Source of the DNA: Ga0074139 sp964515195
GTDB lineage: Bacteria > Bdellovibrionota > Bdellovibrionia > Bdellovibrionales > Bdellovibrionaceae
Direction: 5' to 3'
Assembly (NCBI GenBank): GCA_964515195.1
Contig: CAZETK010000010.1
Coordinates: forward strand, 4,820-68,819
DNA length: 64,000 bases
A model generated the notes under the pieces. The model did no database searches and was not told the origin of the DNA. It saw only the letters and a program-made list of their open reading frames with translations. A program made the position numbers and the translations under genes. How positions within the stretch are numbered: the stretch's first letter is position 1; the number at the start of each line of letters is the position of its first letter. Below are positions 54,184 through 63,205 of this stretch, one piece after another.

Positions 54184-54825
54184 ATGAGAAATAAAGAGCT
54201 CCGAAAATTAGTGGCGGGATTCAATCGTTTTCGAACAAAGTATTATGTGGGCGAGGACTCTCTTTATTCCAAATTGTCTACCGGGCAGAATCCTAAGTCC
54301 CTCGTGATTGGTTGCAGTGACTCTCGCGTGGATCCAGCCCTGATCACTTCAGCTTCGCCCGGCGAGCTTTTTGTAGTTCGAAACGTCGCCAACATCGTCC
54401 CGCCTGTTGAATCTTCAAGGGTGGGCTTTCACGGTATCAGTTCCGCCATTGAGTTTGCAGTGGTGAATCTCAAGGTCGAAAATGTCATCATCTTGGGCCA
54501 CCGCCAGTGCGGTGGCATACGTGCTCTTGTCAGCGGCCAGCCCCAAGAGGAAAACAGCTTTATCAGTCGCTGGATGCAAATCATTCATGGTGCACTAGAG
54601 CGAGTGAATGAACGATCCCCCGGTCTTGATTTTGACGAGCAATGTAAGGAATGTGAAAAAGAGGGCATCGTCACTTCATTGGAAAACCTGAAGAGCTTTC
54701 CCTTCGTCCAAGATGCCATCGAGTCACGAGGAATGCGTCTGTTCGGAATCTATTTTGATCTCGAGCAGGGTATCCTTATGGAATACGACGAACCCACAAA
54801 GACCTTTAGAGAAATCAAGGCGTAG
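54184..54825 (+). CDS. Beta-class carbonic anhydrase
   Basis: 213 residues. Zinc site Cys44, His106 and Cys109, with Asp46/Arg48 of the CSDSRVDP dyad and GHRQCGGIRAL. Interconverts CO2 and bicarbonate, cytosolic. Single gene, AAGGA upstream. Confidence 0.95.
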   Translation: MRNKELRKLVAGFNRFRTKYYVGEDSLYSKLSTGQNPKSLVIGCSDSRVDPALITSASPGELFVVRNVANIVPPVESSRVGFHGISSAIEFAVVNLKVENVIILGHRQCGGIRALVSGQPQEENSFISRWMQIIHGALERVNERSPGLDFDEQCKECEKEGIVTSLENLKSFPFVQDAIESRGMRLFGIYFDLEQGILMEYDEPTKTFREIKA

Positions 54826-54895
54826 CCAAGATTTTCCGCTGAGCCAGAGCTTCGATCGAGGGCCCACATAGGGCCCTGTAAAAGGAAAAAACAAA

Positions 54896-55735
54896 TTAGG
54901 CGTTGGCAGTTGTGAAAGCGGGTGCCTGTCTTGGGCGAGTAATGGCTCTCATATCAAGAGTGTAGTTTTCGTTTCGGCGCGCTGCTACGTAGCCGCCTAA
55001 GACTGAAGAAATCGCACCCAATACGATCAGAAGGAAGGAACTCCATCCTGCTGCTTTCAGTGCCGAGGCCGAAGCTTCGCGGACCTCGTTGAGGCCTTGA
55101 GTTATTTGTGTTTGTGCGGCTGCGATACGTTGATCGGCCTGATCGGAAGTGATTCCAGCTTCCCGTGCCAAGTAGTTTTTAGCGGATTCTTGATCGCCAC
55201 GTAAAAGCCGAGAGGCCACACCGCTGACAACGGCCTGAGGCTCGGATTGCAAATTCAATCCCGCGATCGAGTCGGAAATTACATCTTGAACCATGGGATT
55301 TTGGGCCGTTGAGGCTAAGCCACTTCCGGCCATTCCTAAGGCACTACCGGTCAGTTGTCCTAAAGTTCCGACAAGGGCGAGAGTCTGGAAGATGAGAAAA
55401 AGCATAAACAGCGATCCTACTAACAGACCCTGACTGGAACCAACAGCCTCTGCGTTGATACGGGCGAGACGTACTGAGAAATAGCTTCCTGCAAATACAG
55501 AAAGAACCGTAGCAATCAAAAGAAAGACCGCCGCGAATGTCCCGGCTGTTTGCGGGCTGGTCTGATCGGCAAGTCCGATTCCTCCAAAAGCAACGGCTAG
55601 GGCCAAAAATGCGAAGTAAGTCAGAAGTGAAATGGCCAAGCCCGCAATCGCGGATCGCCAAGACAAGAGAGGCAAAAACTTAAAATTTTGACTAACGACA
55701 TTTGATGTTTGAAAATCTGTTACCATTTGATCCAT
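54896..55735 (-). CDS. Membrane protein of unknown function
   Basis: 279 residues with four hydrophobic segments (about 30-52, 66-90, 104-125 and 235-255). The region between the third and fourth segments, residues about 150-230, is Ala/Gln/Ser rich and hydrophilic. TM3-4 contain many Gly/Ala. No family recognised. Confidence 0.75.
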   Translation of the reverse strand: MDQMVTDFQTSNVVSQNFKFLPLLSWRSAIAGLAISLLTYFAFLALAVAFGGIGLADQTSPQTAGTFAAVFLLIATVLSVFAGSYFSVRLARINAEAVGSSQGLLVGSLFMLFLIFQTLALVGTLGQLTGSALGMAGSGLASTAQNPMVQDVISDSIAGLNLQSEPQAVVSGVASRLLRGDQESAKNYLAREAGITSDQADQRIAAAQTQITQGLNEVREASASALKAAGWSSFLLIVLGAISSVLGGYVAARRNENYTLDMRAITRPRQAPAFTTANA

Positions 55736-56092
55736 CCTTGTTGGTGTTATTGTTTACGACTTACATAATAGCAAAAACAAGACCAGGCTGACTTAGAATG
55801 AGTTCTTATTGTGAGCTTACAGGTTTAAGGGCTTTCGGTTTAAAACTCCCCATGGAGCGTTGATTTTCGCGACATTGAGTATAAACAGAACTTTGTAGTG
55901 TCTGTAAAGCTGCGGCCACATTTAACATTCCTGGCAAGCCTCTTGCTTATCAAATGAATTAAGAAATCGCTCATTGCCTTCATATTTACTCTTCGATTGG
56001 GCCTTCGGTATGTTCAAGAAGAATCTTCGGCTTTGGCGTTTCAATGTATTTTGTTTGGATTCTAAATTTATTCTTATTTTGAGGAGGTAACT
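55736..56092. other. Divergent intergenic region with sigma-54 promoter
   Basis: 357 bp between the genes at 54896 and 56093. The only clear signal is the sigma-54 promoter; no small gene or terminator was recognised. Confidence 0.6.
55932..55947 (+). promoter_or_regulatory. Sigma-54 (-24/-12) promoter
   Basis: TGGCAAGCCTCTTGCT matches the RpoN consensus TGGCAC-N5-TTGCW, with GG and GC exactly 10 nt apart. It implies a start near 55958 and a 135-nt leader for the DUF4383 gene. Confidence 0.6.
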
Positions 56093-56533
56093 ATGGCCAT
56101 TAGACGATTTACATTAGTAATGGGATTACTGTTTGTGTTTGTCGGAATTTTTGCGTTTGTCCCAGGAGTCACGGCTCCTCCAACCTCTATGGATCCAAGC
56201 CTTGCGGTGGAATCCTTCCATGGCAGGCTTTTTGGTCTATTCCCAGTGAACTTGCTTCATAATCTGGTCCATTTGGGATTAGGAGTGTGGGGACTTGTGG
56301 CAGCCAAAGATGTCGCAAAATCACTGCTCTACTGCCGTTCAGCGGCCATTATCTATCTTGTGTTGGCGGTCATGGGATTCGTGCCTGGACTGAACACATT
56401 GTTTGGTTTGCTGCCACTTCACGGACATGATATTTGGTTGCATATTATCTTGGCACTTCCTTTAGCCTACTTTGGATTTGTGAAGTCAGACGTTTACGCT
56501 GGCTACCGCAGAGACCAAACAGCAACGATTTAA
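56093..56533 (+). CDS. DUF4383-type membrane protein
   Basis: 146 residues with four transmembrane segments (about 8-26, 47-66, 84-100, 115-135), HGRLFGLFPVNLLHNLVHLG being the typical DUF4383 block. GAGGAGGT upstream. Function unknown; the sigma-54 promoter suggests controlled expression, and a terminator lies downstream. Confidence 0.85.
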   Translation: MAIRRFTLVMGLLFVFVGIFAFVPGVTAPPTSMDPSLAVESFHGRLFGLFPVNLLHNLVHLGLGVWGLVAAKDVAKSLLYCRSAAIIYLVLAVMGFVPGLNTLFGLLPLHGHDIWLHIILALPLAYFGFVKSDVYAGYRRDQTATI

Positions 56534-56592
56534 GTGCACTATTGACATTCGCTTTTCAGTAATAGAGACCAATGCAAATTGCTCTGTTGGCA

Positions 56593-56625
56593 AAAAAGGA
56601 CTTACGAACATCGTAAGTCCTTTTT
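56593..56625. terminator. Bidirectional rho-independent terminator
   Basis: A 15-bp perfect stem (AAAAAGGACTTACGA / TCGTAAGTCCTTTTT) around a 3-nt loop, between the convergent DUF4383 and Ppx genes, 4 bp from the latter's stop. Confidence 0.92.
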
Positions 56626-56629
56626 CTTT

Positions 56630-57649
56630 TTACTCTTTTGAGATTTGATGGAAGATCCACCCTTGAGCTAGAGAGACGTTAAATGTTTCCACTTTTTTTA
56701 AATTAAGAGCCTTCATGTAGCCCAATACCAACGCCAGATTCGAGGCTTCAGTGGAGCTGAAGTCTCCGCCGATTTCCTGATCGGTAAGTTTGGATTGTTT
56801 TTTCAAAGTCCTTGCCACATCGTCTTGGGTGAAGAAGCCTTGATCCTTAGCCACCTGTTCTTGTACTGAAAGCGCCAGGACTCCGCCAATGCCAAGCCAC
56901 TGCGCCCTGGGGCCGTTCTTTTGAAAAAATTCGGGGACATCGGTTTTAGCGTACTTTTCAGCGAGGACTACGGCTTCCTTATAGTGATGTCTGAGAGGGT
57001 TTGGCGTCGAAAACTTCTTGAGATCCTGTTTATGGATCCGTTGAATAATCTGATCCTTAAAGCTGATAGAGGCTAGATCACCCTTATACAGATGAGGTTG
57101 AGATGACTGGGACTCCGCCCACATTTGCATTGAGCCACCCCCGATATCCCAGACGATTACAGGTTGAGTGCTATCAGGCTTCTCGGGCAGTTGAGAAAGA
57201 GCGGATTTTGCGCCCACCAAGGCCTCTTCTTCTTGTGTAAGTACTTGGACAGGAATTTTTATGATTTTAGAAATCTTTTGAGCGGCATCAGCACCATTGG
57301 CAGCAGATCGAAAGGCGGCAGTGGCAATGCCGCTGATAGTTTTAACCTTTTGCTGACGCATTTTTTTGATGAGTTCGGAAATTTTTTGACTGGCTTGCTT
57401 AATAACGACATCTGAAATCCGATTGTCAGGCGACCGGCTCAGATCTTCCTTAAATGCCAAAGAAATTCTTTCGTCGAACAACGGTTTTATAATTCTCTTT
57501 TGGCAAGTGTCGACAAGGGCCGCATAGGCCTTCGTTGAACCCGATCCTATGTCCAAGGCTCCCATTCGCTTGTGGCAGGGATCAGCTTCGACATTTAGAG
57601 AAAAAAGACAGAATAAGAAAGTTAAACCAAAAGTTGAAATGAATTTCAT
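56630..57649 (-). CDS. Exported Ppx/GppA-family phosphatase
   Basis: 339 residues of exopolyphosphatase/pppGpp phosphohydrolase type: phosphate-1 loop MGALDIGSGSTKAY, catalytic Glu around EEEALVGAKSA and phosphate-2 loop VIVWDIGGGSMQMW. An N-terminal signal peptide (MKFISTFGLTFLFCLFSLNVEA, then DPC) is unusual for this cytosolic family and points to the periplasm. The start overlaps fxsA by ATGA. Confidence 0.87.
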   Translation of the reverse strand: MKFISTFGLTFLFCLFSLNVEADPCHKRMGALDIGSGSTKAYAALVDTCQKRIIKPLFDERISLAFKEDLSRSPDNRISDVVIKQASQKISELIKKMRQQKVKTISGIATAAFRSAANGADAAQKISKIIKIPVQVLTQEEEALVGAKSALSQLPEKPDSTQPVIVWDIGGGSMQMWAESQSSQPHLYKGDLASISFKDQIIQRIHKQDLKKFSTPNPLRHHYKEAVVLAEKYAKTDVPEFFQKNGPRAQWLGIGGVLALSVQEQVAKDQGFFTQDDVARTLKKQSKLTDQEIGGDFSSTEASNLALVLGYMKALNLKKVETFNVSLAQGWIFHQISKE

Positions 57650-58155
57650 ACTGAAGAGTCTTCGTTTTCACCTTCGGAGGGTTGATCCAGGTGGCCTGCC
57701 GTTCGCGGAGTCACATCCTTCATGGGACGATAACCCTCTTGAAAATCCTCAACATCCTGATGGCGGTAGTAGAAACGAAAACCAGGTCCTGTCCATTGAC
57801 CAAAGTATTGATTGGTTCGTTTCTCGACTTGTTTTTGAAATTTCCAAAGAAGAATGTGTCGCAATCCGGGGATGATCAAAAGAATTCCCAGGACTCGCGT
57901 TGAAATTAGGGGGATGGTCACCAAAACAAATCCTGCCAAAATTAATGCACGATGCAGTTGCCGTGGTAAATGAAGTCCCGTCGAGCCCGGAGCCAGTGAT
58001 GCCAAACTTCTCGCCATGGAAAGCAAGTAAGGAAAAAAAAAGACCATTAAAAATGTAGGAATCCAGTAGGCACCCAAGGTGTTCAGAAAACCGTATTCTT
58101 CGGCGAAAAAAGCGAACAAAAAAACTTCCATTACGGCGAGAATGAAAAGAGGCAT
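57646..58155 (-). CDS. fxsA: FxsA-family membrane protein
   Basis: 169 residues. Transmembrane segments near 2-20, 25-45 and 70-95, with the FxsA block RVLGILLIIPGLRHILLWKF, a GPGFRFYYR segment and an acidic soluble tail. FxsA-type proteins influence F plasmid exclusion of phage T7; the role here is unknown. Coupled to the exported phosphatase gene. Confidence 0.8.
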   Translation of the reverse strand: MPLFILAVMEVFLFAFFAEEYGFLNTLGAYWIPTFLMVFFFPYLLSMARSLASLAPGSTGLHLPRQLHRALILAGFVLVTIPLISTRVLGILLIIPGLRHILLWKFQKQVEKRTNQYFGQWTGPGFRFYYRHQDVEDFQEGYRPMKDVTPRTAGHLDQPSEGENEDSSV

Positions 58156-58552
58156 GCTGTTTTGTAGTGGAAAAACCGGGAAAAATCAATGGAACTTGAA
58201 AAAAACGGCAAGAGCTCGGACCGACGAGCTCTTGCCGAGTAGACCCCTCATCCTCATTGTAATTAACTCCAAAAGCAGGGGTTTCCTTAAAGGCTTTTGG
58301 ATTAGCTCGAGCATCCTAGCTCCATATCCGCGCGACCAGATTGGAACTCAATCTAAGGCAATTGATTTAAGATCTCGAGGTTCTTTCTTGACGGAATTCA
58401 AAACCTAGTGTCAAAAACGGGGCATTAAGACCAAGGCACTATTGTATTGGAGTAGGCCTAGTTTGTTTGACAAAAATAGGTGATAATTGACAATGGGCAT
58501 ATCGCCTTTAAACGCCAATTTTTACAACCACTGACAAAAGGTAAGACACTTT
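58156..58552. other. Intergenic region between fxsA and tetR-type genes
   Basis: 397 bp. Contains the hairpin at 58206-58237 and, nearer the TetR gene, two TTGACA(A) motifs about 30 bp apart that may be promoter or operator. Nothing else seen. Confidence 0.5.
58206..58237 (-). terminator. Strong hairpin with T-run on minus strand
   Basis: A 13-bp perfect stem CGGCAAGAGCTCG / CGAGCTCTTGCCG with a 6-nt loop, followed on the minus strand by seven T, 50 bp before the fxsA start. It would end transcription entering fxsA. Confidence 0.6.
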
Positions 58553-59128
58553 ATGATGTTAGAAACCAGAAGAGGAAAAAGCGCTAAAGACTCGAAAGAT
58601 CAGTATATCGAACGTATCATGGAAGCGATTATTGAGCTTGAAATTACAAAAGGTCATCTCAAATGGCGCATGAGCGACCTTTCCCGCGTCAGTGGCGTGA
58701 CTCGATCTTTGCTTTATTATTATTTTGGACAAAATAAGGAACATCTTTTAAAACAAGCGGTCCAATACTACACAAGTGAATTTTTGGATTTTCGTTTAGA
58801 GCGATATGAGAAAATTAGGCGCGGTGAAATTGTGGATCTGATCGCAATTTCCCGTAAACGACTTAGAAAAAGTCCCTATCTTTTGCAGTTTTACGCTAAA
58901 CACCGCCTGGAAAAGACCAGCGTCTCGGCGGTCTTTGATCAGGCTGAAAAGGCGTACTTCGAAAATTTAAGAGCGACCTTGCCCACACGTTGGCGCCCCT
59001 TTGCTCGTATCCTTTGGGCTTTTGTTTTTGGGCTTGCGATGCAACCCAATCTTACAGAAGAGGAGCTTCGAACTGCGGAAACCATTATGCGAAGGGCCTG
59101 GCCTCTTAAGCGAAAACCACACTCTTAA
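58553..59128 (+). CDS. TetR-family transcriptional regulator
   Basis: 191 residues. HTH at about 37-70 (RMSDLSRVSGVTRSLLYYYFGQNKEHLL), followed by a helical ligand domain. Rich in basic residues near the ends. No target genes are adjacent in the same direction. Confidence 0.88.
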   Translation: MMLETRRGKSAKDSKDQYIERIMEAIIELEITKGHLKWRMSDLSRVSGVTRSLLYYYFGQNKEHLLKQAVQYYTSEFLDFRLERYEKIRRGEIVDLIAISRKRLRKSPYLLQFYAKHRLEKTSVSAVFDQAEKAYFENLRATLPTRWRPFARILWAFVFGLAMQPNLTEEELRTAETIMRRAWPLKRKPHS

Positions 59129-59159
59129 GGCTTTATTAATATGCGAGAAAATGAATACA

Positions 59160-59591
59160 CTAGTGAAAGAGCTCAGATTGAGATGGGTTATCGCTCGGTT
59201 CAGGTTGACCGCGAGCCACATGATTTAAAAGGGCTTGGGCGTCTCGGATAAGCCATTGCCGTGTGATCTCTATGGACCAATTCGGGTTAAATTGGGTGTA
59301 TTCTTGCATCTCTTGAAGTTTTTGAAGGGCATCTGGGGTGGTGCGCGCCAGAGCGTCTTTAAGGTCTAGAATATAGGCATTGGCCTCTCTCATAAAATCT
59401 CCATAATCCTTTTCATATAAATTCTCCATAGCCTCAATAAAGATTCGAAGACTCTGCACGTGGTGGTCGGGAGGCGTGGGATGAGGATGTCGGGCCTCTT
59501 CAAGGCTTGTGGATTCGGGAGTTAAGTTTTGAGCGACGGGAGCGTTGGGCGAGTTTTTTACCAGTTCAGGATAGATACGTACGTCAGTCAT
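59160..59591 (-). CDS. Unknown small cytosolic protein
   Basis: 143 residues, helical after a Pro-rich N-terminal 45. Motif LRIFIEAMENLYEKDYGDFM. No signal peptide. GAGG upstream. No family recognised. Confidence 0.72.
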   Translation of the reverse strand: MTDVRIYPELVKNSPNAPVAQNLTPESTSLEEARHPHPTPPDHHVQSLRIFIEAMENLYEKDYGDFMREANAYILDLKDALARTTPDALQKLQEMQEYTQFNPNWSIEITRQWLIRDAQALLNHVARGQPEPSDNPSQSELFH

Positions 59592-59731
59592 GGATCTCTC
59601 CTCGTCAAGGGTTGGACCTAAAAGAAGCCGCTTTCAATTTAGTAGAATAAAGCAGGGGGCCTGAGGATTCTAAATAAAAGGCGGTTTGTGCGAACTGACA
59701 TATGGATATGGGCGTTGATATATATTCGCAT

Positions 59732-60799
59732 TTATTTCAAACAATTTAGAGCTTTGGATTTCTGAAGAGACGCTCCGATTTCGGCGAAAATTTTTTCAGC
59801 CTGGGATGAACGCTTAAAATTTTCCACGCAGGCGGTGACTAGAAGGCCTTTAGATTTCGTTTTTGCATCCCGAATAAGACCGACATTGCACATTCTACGA
59901 AGCTGAGTTCCGGTTTTTTGAGCGAATTTTAAATGAGGAGGGAGGCCCGACTGAATTCGGCGCTTGCCCGTTTTCATCGTTTCCATAATATGCAGAATCA
60001 AGTCCGTGGACTTTCGGGATAGCAGTTGGTAAGTAGAAAGTTTTTCGAGGAAAACTCCGTAGGCGACTAAAGTGGCGGAGTTTTTACCCTTCTTATAATA
60101 AGCTTCAAAAGCGTCGTTAACATGGGAATAGGCCAGAGATTTGACGGGAACTTTCGCAATCTGGGCGAAAGCCGCCGCCCGTTTCGAAAGAGGCGACCGT
60201 TTGATCTTGATAAAATCCAAATTGCTCAACTGGAGGGATTGAGGATGAAGCTCAGCATAGGCCTCTCGGCGCACGTCTATGATGGAAGTAAGGGGGCCGA
60301 ATCCCTTTGTTATTTGATTAATATCTTCGTTGATCTTATCAATACCCACAAGACGGATCAGCATATCGGTCGCCGTGCTGTCGCTGTACAAAAGCATTTG
60401 GCGAAGTAGATACTCTACACTCAATTGGCTGCCGGATTTTTTTAGCAAAACCGGGCCAGAGCCATCCACAAAGTCTGATTTTTTAAGAGTCAGCTTCTGA
60501 TCCAAGCGAATCTTTTTAGCTTCAACTTCTTTCATGAGGCTATAAGCCACCAGAGTTTTAGTTGTCGATGAAAGATACCAGCTTTTTTCAGCGCGCAGTG
60601 AGTAGTGTGTTCCGTCCTCCAAGCATTTTACGTAAAGACCAAAGTCTCCATCTGCTTGCTTTTCCAATCTTAGCATTTGAGAGCTGAGCTCCTGGGGCCA
60701 ATTATCTTTGGCTTGGCTCATATCAGGGTTAAGCAAGAAAGAAAGAAATATTATTTTCCAGGCCCACTGGTTAGCGGACAACAAGTTTGGTCTTTCCAT
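59732..60799 (-). CDS. Class A beta-lactamase-fold serine hydrolase, copy 1
   Basis: 355 residues with an N-terminal export signal. Motifs: Ser78-x-x-Lys81 (LSSTTK), Ser139-Asp140-Ser141 where SDN would be expected, and Lys295-Thr-Gly (AQKTGTQ); TGKRRIQSGLP also fits the class A fold. A conventional Glu166 block is not obvious, so either an unusual beta-lactamase or a low-molecular-weight penicillin-binding/peptidase. Overlaps copy 2 by 29 bp. Confidence 0.87.
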   Translation of the reverse strand: MERPNLLSANQWAWKIIFLSFLLNPDMSQAKDNWPQELSSQMLRLEKQADGDFGLYVKCLEDGTHYSLRAEKSWYLSSTTKTLVAYSLMKEVEAKKIRLDQKLTLKKSDFVDGSGPVLLKKSGSQLSVEYLLRQMLLYSDSTATDMLIRLVGIDKINEDINQITKGFGPLTSIIDVRREAYAELHPQSLQLSNLDFIKIKRSPLSKRAAAFAQIAKVPVKSLAYSHVNDAFEAYYKKGKNSATLVAYGVFLEKLSTYQLLSRKSTDLILHIMETMKTGKRRIQSGLPPHLKFAQKTGTQLRRMCNVGLIRDAKTKSKGLLVTACVENFKRSSQAEKIFAEIGASLQKSKALNCLK

Positions 60800-61883
60800 C
60801 TATAGCTCCAGAGGTCCAAAGCGCGCGGCCGATTGTCTTTAAAGCGCTTTCCGCTTGGGCGGTTGTTTTAAATCCACGCGTACAGGCCGCAATAATGAGG
60901 GGCGATGGATTGAAAGTCGCTGGATTCCAGATCACACCGAAATCGCAAACCCTTTGGTATTGTGTTCCAGTTTTGTGAGCAAAGGTTAAATCAACAGGGA
61001 GTCCTGCCTTTATTCGATTTTTTCCGGTTTCAGCTCGTGCCATGATGCCTATCAACAGCTCGAGACTTTCAGGGGTTAGAATTTTTCCCTCTAACATCGA
61101 TTCGATAAGTGATCCGTAGCCTGATAAGGTGGCTGAATTCAAATTTCGAGAGTAATAATATGTGAAAGCCTCTTTCCAATCTGAAGAGTCATCAGGTGCG
61201 GGAGCTTCGCAAATTTCCCGGATGCGTCGGGCTTTCTCTTTTTCCGTCACTCCAGCTTTAATATATAGAAGGTCTTGGCCCTTTAACTTTTTAGCTTGAG
61301 GGTGAATGCGCTGAAAGGCCTCACGGCGAACATCCGCCAAAGAAGTGATCGGTGAAAAGCCTTTGATTCTATGGGTGCGAAGCAGCTTGTTAACATTGCC
61401 AAGACCTACTGTTCTGATCAAAAGATCGCTTGCCGTGTTATCGCTGTGGATCATCATCTGTTCGAGTAAATAATGAACTGTCAGTTTTTTACCTGGGCGA
61501 AAGAAGTTTGTAGGGCCAGCGCCATCCACAAAGTCATTCTGACTGAGTGTGACCTTTGTTTTAAGAGTAAGTTTTCCCGCGTCCACCTGACGAAGAGTTT
61601 CGAGGGCGATAGGAAGCTTTACACCTGAGGCGATGTACCAGGACTCGTCAGAACGCCAAGAGATGGTCTCCCCCGTCTCGATTTTTTTTACAAACACGCC
61701 AAACTGGCCTGGGTACTTTTTTTCTAAAGCTTTTAGTTTTTTTCTGAAATTCGGAATCCATGACGAGGAGCTGGTGGCTTTTGCCGATGGATTCATAAGC
61801 AATAATGACGAACTGATGATGAGACGGGGAATTGCTAGGCCGAGGAGGACTTTTTTAATACCCACTTCCGTATCCTTATCCAA
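60771..61883 (-). CDS. Class A beta-lactamase-fold serine hydrolase, copy 2
   Basis: 370 residues, paralogue of the next gene. Signal-like segment about 11-32. Ser86-G-V-Lys89, canonical Ser147-Asp148-Asn149 and Lys304-Thr-Gly; shared blocks NDFVDGAGPT, ITSLADVRREAF and TGKNRIKAGLP. GTG at 61865 with AAGGA is an alternative start. Its 5' end overlaps the acyltransferase-like gene by 49 bp, so three genes form one operon. Confidence 0.88.
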   Translation of the reverse strand: MDKDTEVGIKKVLLGLAIPRLIISSSLLLMNPSAKATSSSSWIPNFRKKLKALEKKYPGQFGVFVKKIETGETISWRSDESWYIASGVKLPIALETLRQVDAGKLTLKTKVTLSQNDFVDGAGPTNFFRPGKKLTVHYLLEQMMIHSDNTASDLLIRTVGLGNVNKLLRTHRIKGFSPITSLADVRREAFQRIHPQAKKLKGQDLLYIKAGVTEKEKARRIREICEAPAPDDSSDWKEAFTYYYSRNLNSATLSGYGSLIESMLEGKILTPESLELLIGIMARAETGKNRIKAGLPVDLTFAHKTGTQYQRVCDFGVIWNPATFNPSPLIIAACTRGFKTTAQAESALKTIGRALWTSGAIDGKTKLVVR

Positions 61884-62968
61884 ATAGGAGTCAAAATTAA
61901 TAAGAGCAGGGCCAACTGCAAGGCCTTCTCATAGGGGATTTTCTGCCATAAACCCAGCAGATGTCTATAAATTATAAATATGACGAAAATATGGAAAACG
62001 AAGGCGTGCAAGGCATCCTGCCCAATGATGGTGATAGGCTTTAACCATCGCGCTAGGGTTTCGCCTCCTAGTAAAGACAAACTCATCAGAAGCAGGGCTC
62101 CAGCTGAACTAAAAAGCATGAAGTCGAGTTCTGGAGGGTGTTTACCTTTGTTGAAGGCGATCAGCCGCAAGGCAGAATAAAGATCCTCTTGATTGAGATA
62201 GACGAAATATCCTCCTAAACTCGAACCCACCAGTAGAAGAAATACGGCCCCGTAGATTCTCTTTTTAACTGTATGATAATTTTGCGCTAACCATTCGCCC
62301 ATCAAAAGACCGATCATAATAAGGGGAGCGCGAGAGAGCTGTCCCCATGTGTAATGATTGGTATGCTCGATGAATAAGGCTTCAAGAATTTCATTTCCCC
62401 AGAAGTCAAAATGGTTTCGAAGAATGACCATCGCCATCACACAAATGATAGGAAGGGAGATGCGCACCCAAATAGACATGAACGCCCACCGCTTCAAAAA
62501 CCAGGGTATCCATAAAAGCGCCAAACCATAGAAGCCCAGAATTTCGACGTAACTAGGAAATGACTTATACAACAAAGTGTCCAGAATCTGTTGCCGGCTG
62601 TAGATGGAAAACATTTCTATGAATGTCAGTATCTTGTACCAAAAGAGGATGACACCTCCTCTGACCCACAATTTCAGGCGCTTTTCGGGCCATTTCTCGG
62701 TGTCGACGTAGGGAAGGTAGGCGACGGCTAAAGAAATACCAAAGACAACGATGAAGAGTGTCGAGGAAAATTTCGTAATGAGATGGATAGGAACTAAACC
62801 CCAATCCGTAAATTGAGAATAGTTAAGCATACCTTTAACGCCGTGGCTGAGAATCATCAGGGCAATGGCAATCCCGCGAGCCAAATCAATTGGGGATATC
62901 CTCTTTTTGGAAGAGGCTTCTAAAGCGGGAGAAGATTCAAATAAAAACACTTCTGAAGTCTGTTGCAT
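61835..62968 (-). CDS. DUF1624/acyltransferase-like membrane protein
   Basis: 377 residues, about ten transmembrane segments. Opens with ISPIDLARGIAIALMILSHG, the YeiB/HGSNAT-type block with a conserved Asp-x-x-Arg-Gly and His; LHAFVFHIFVIF near the C-terminus. Such proteins are thought to transfer acyl groups to membrane or cell-wall sugars; with two penicillin-binding-fold genes downstream, cell-wall work is plausible. Confidence 0.8.
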   Translation of the reverse strand: MQQTSEVFLFESSPALEASSKKRISPIDLARGIAIALMILSHGVKGMLNYSQFTDWGLVPIHLITKFSSTLFIVVFGISLAVAYLPYVDTEKWPEKRLKLWVRGGVILFWYKILTFIEMFSIYSRQQILDTLLYKSFPSYVEILGFYGLALLWIPWFLKRWAFMSIWVRISLPIICVMAMVILRNHFDFWGNEILEALFIEHTNHYTWGQLSRAPLIMIGLLMGEWLAQNYHTVKKRIYGAVFLLLVGSSLGGYFVYLNQEDLYSALRLIAFNKGKHPPELDFMLFSSAGALLLMSLSLLGGETLARWLKPITIIGQDALHAFVFHIFVIFIIYRHLLGLWQKIPYEKALQLALLLLILTPIWIRIRKWVLKKSSSA

Positions 62969-63205
62969 AACCTCTGACGGTAAAGAAGATAAAATTTCAA
63001 ATTCAACTTTTCCATTCTATCACTCCGGCCCCCCCTGAAGGCAAATCATGAGGCCATTGATTGGGAAAACTTAAACATTGGTCCCTAAGTTCACTTGTTG
63101 CGATCTTTTGTCGCGTAAAAAATCACTCCTGGACTTTTGTATCGTACAGATCTCGTTTAGTATTCTTCTTTAAGTTGATCTATTAGAGAAGGAGTTGGAC
63201 GCCTC

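Noticed and set aside
54857..54876. AGGGCCC/GGGCCCT hairpin as terminator
   Set aside because: No T-run on either strand follows it, so termination is not supported.
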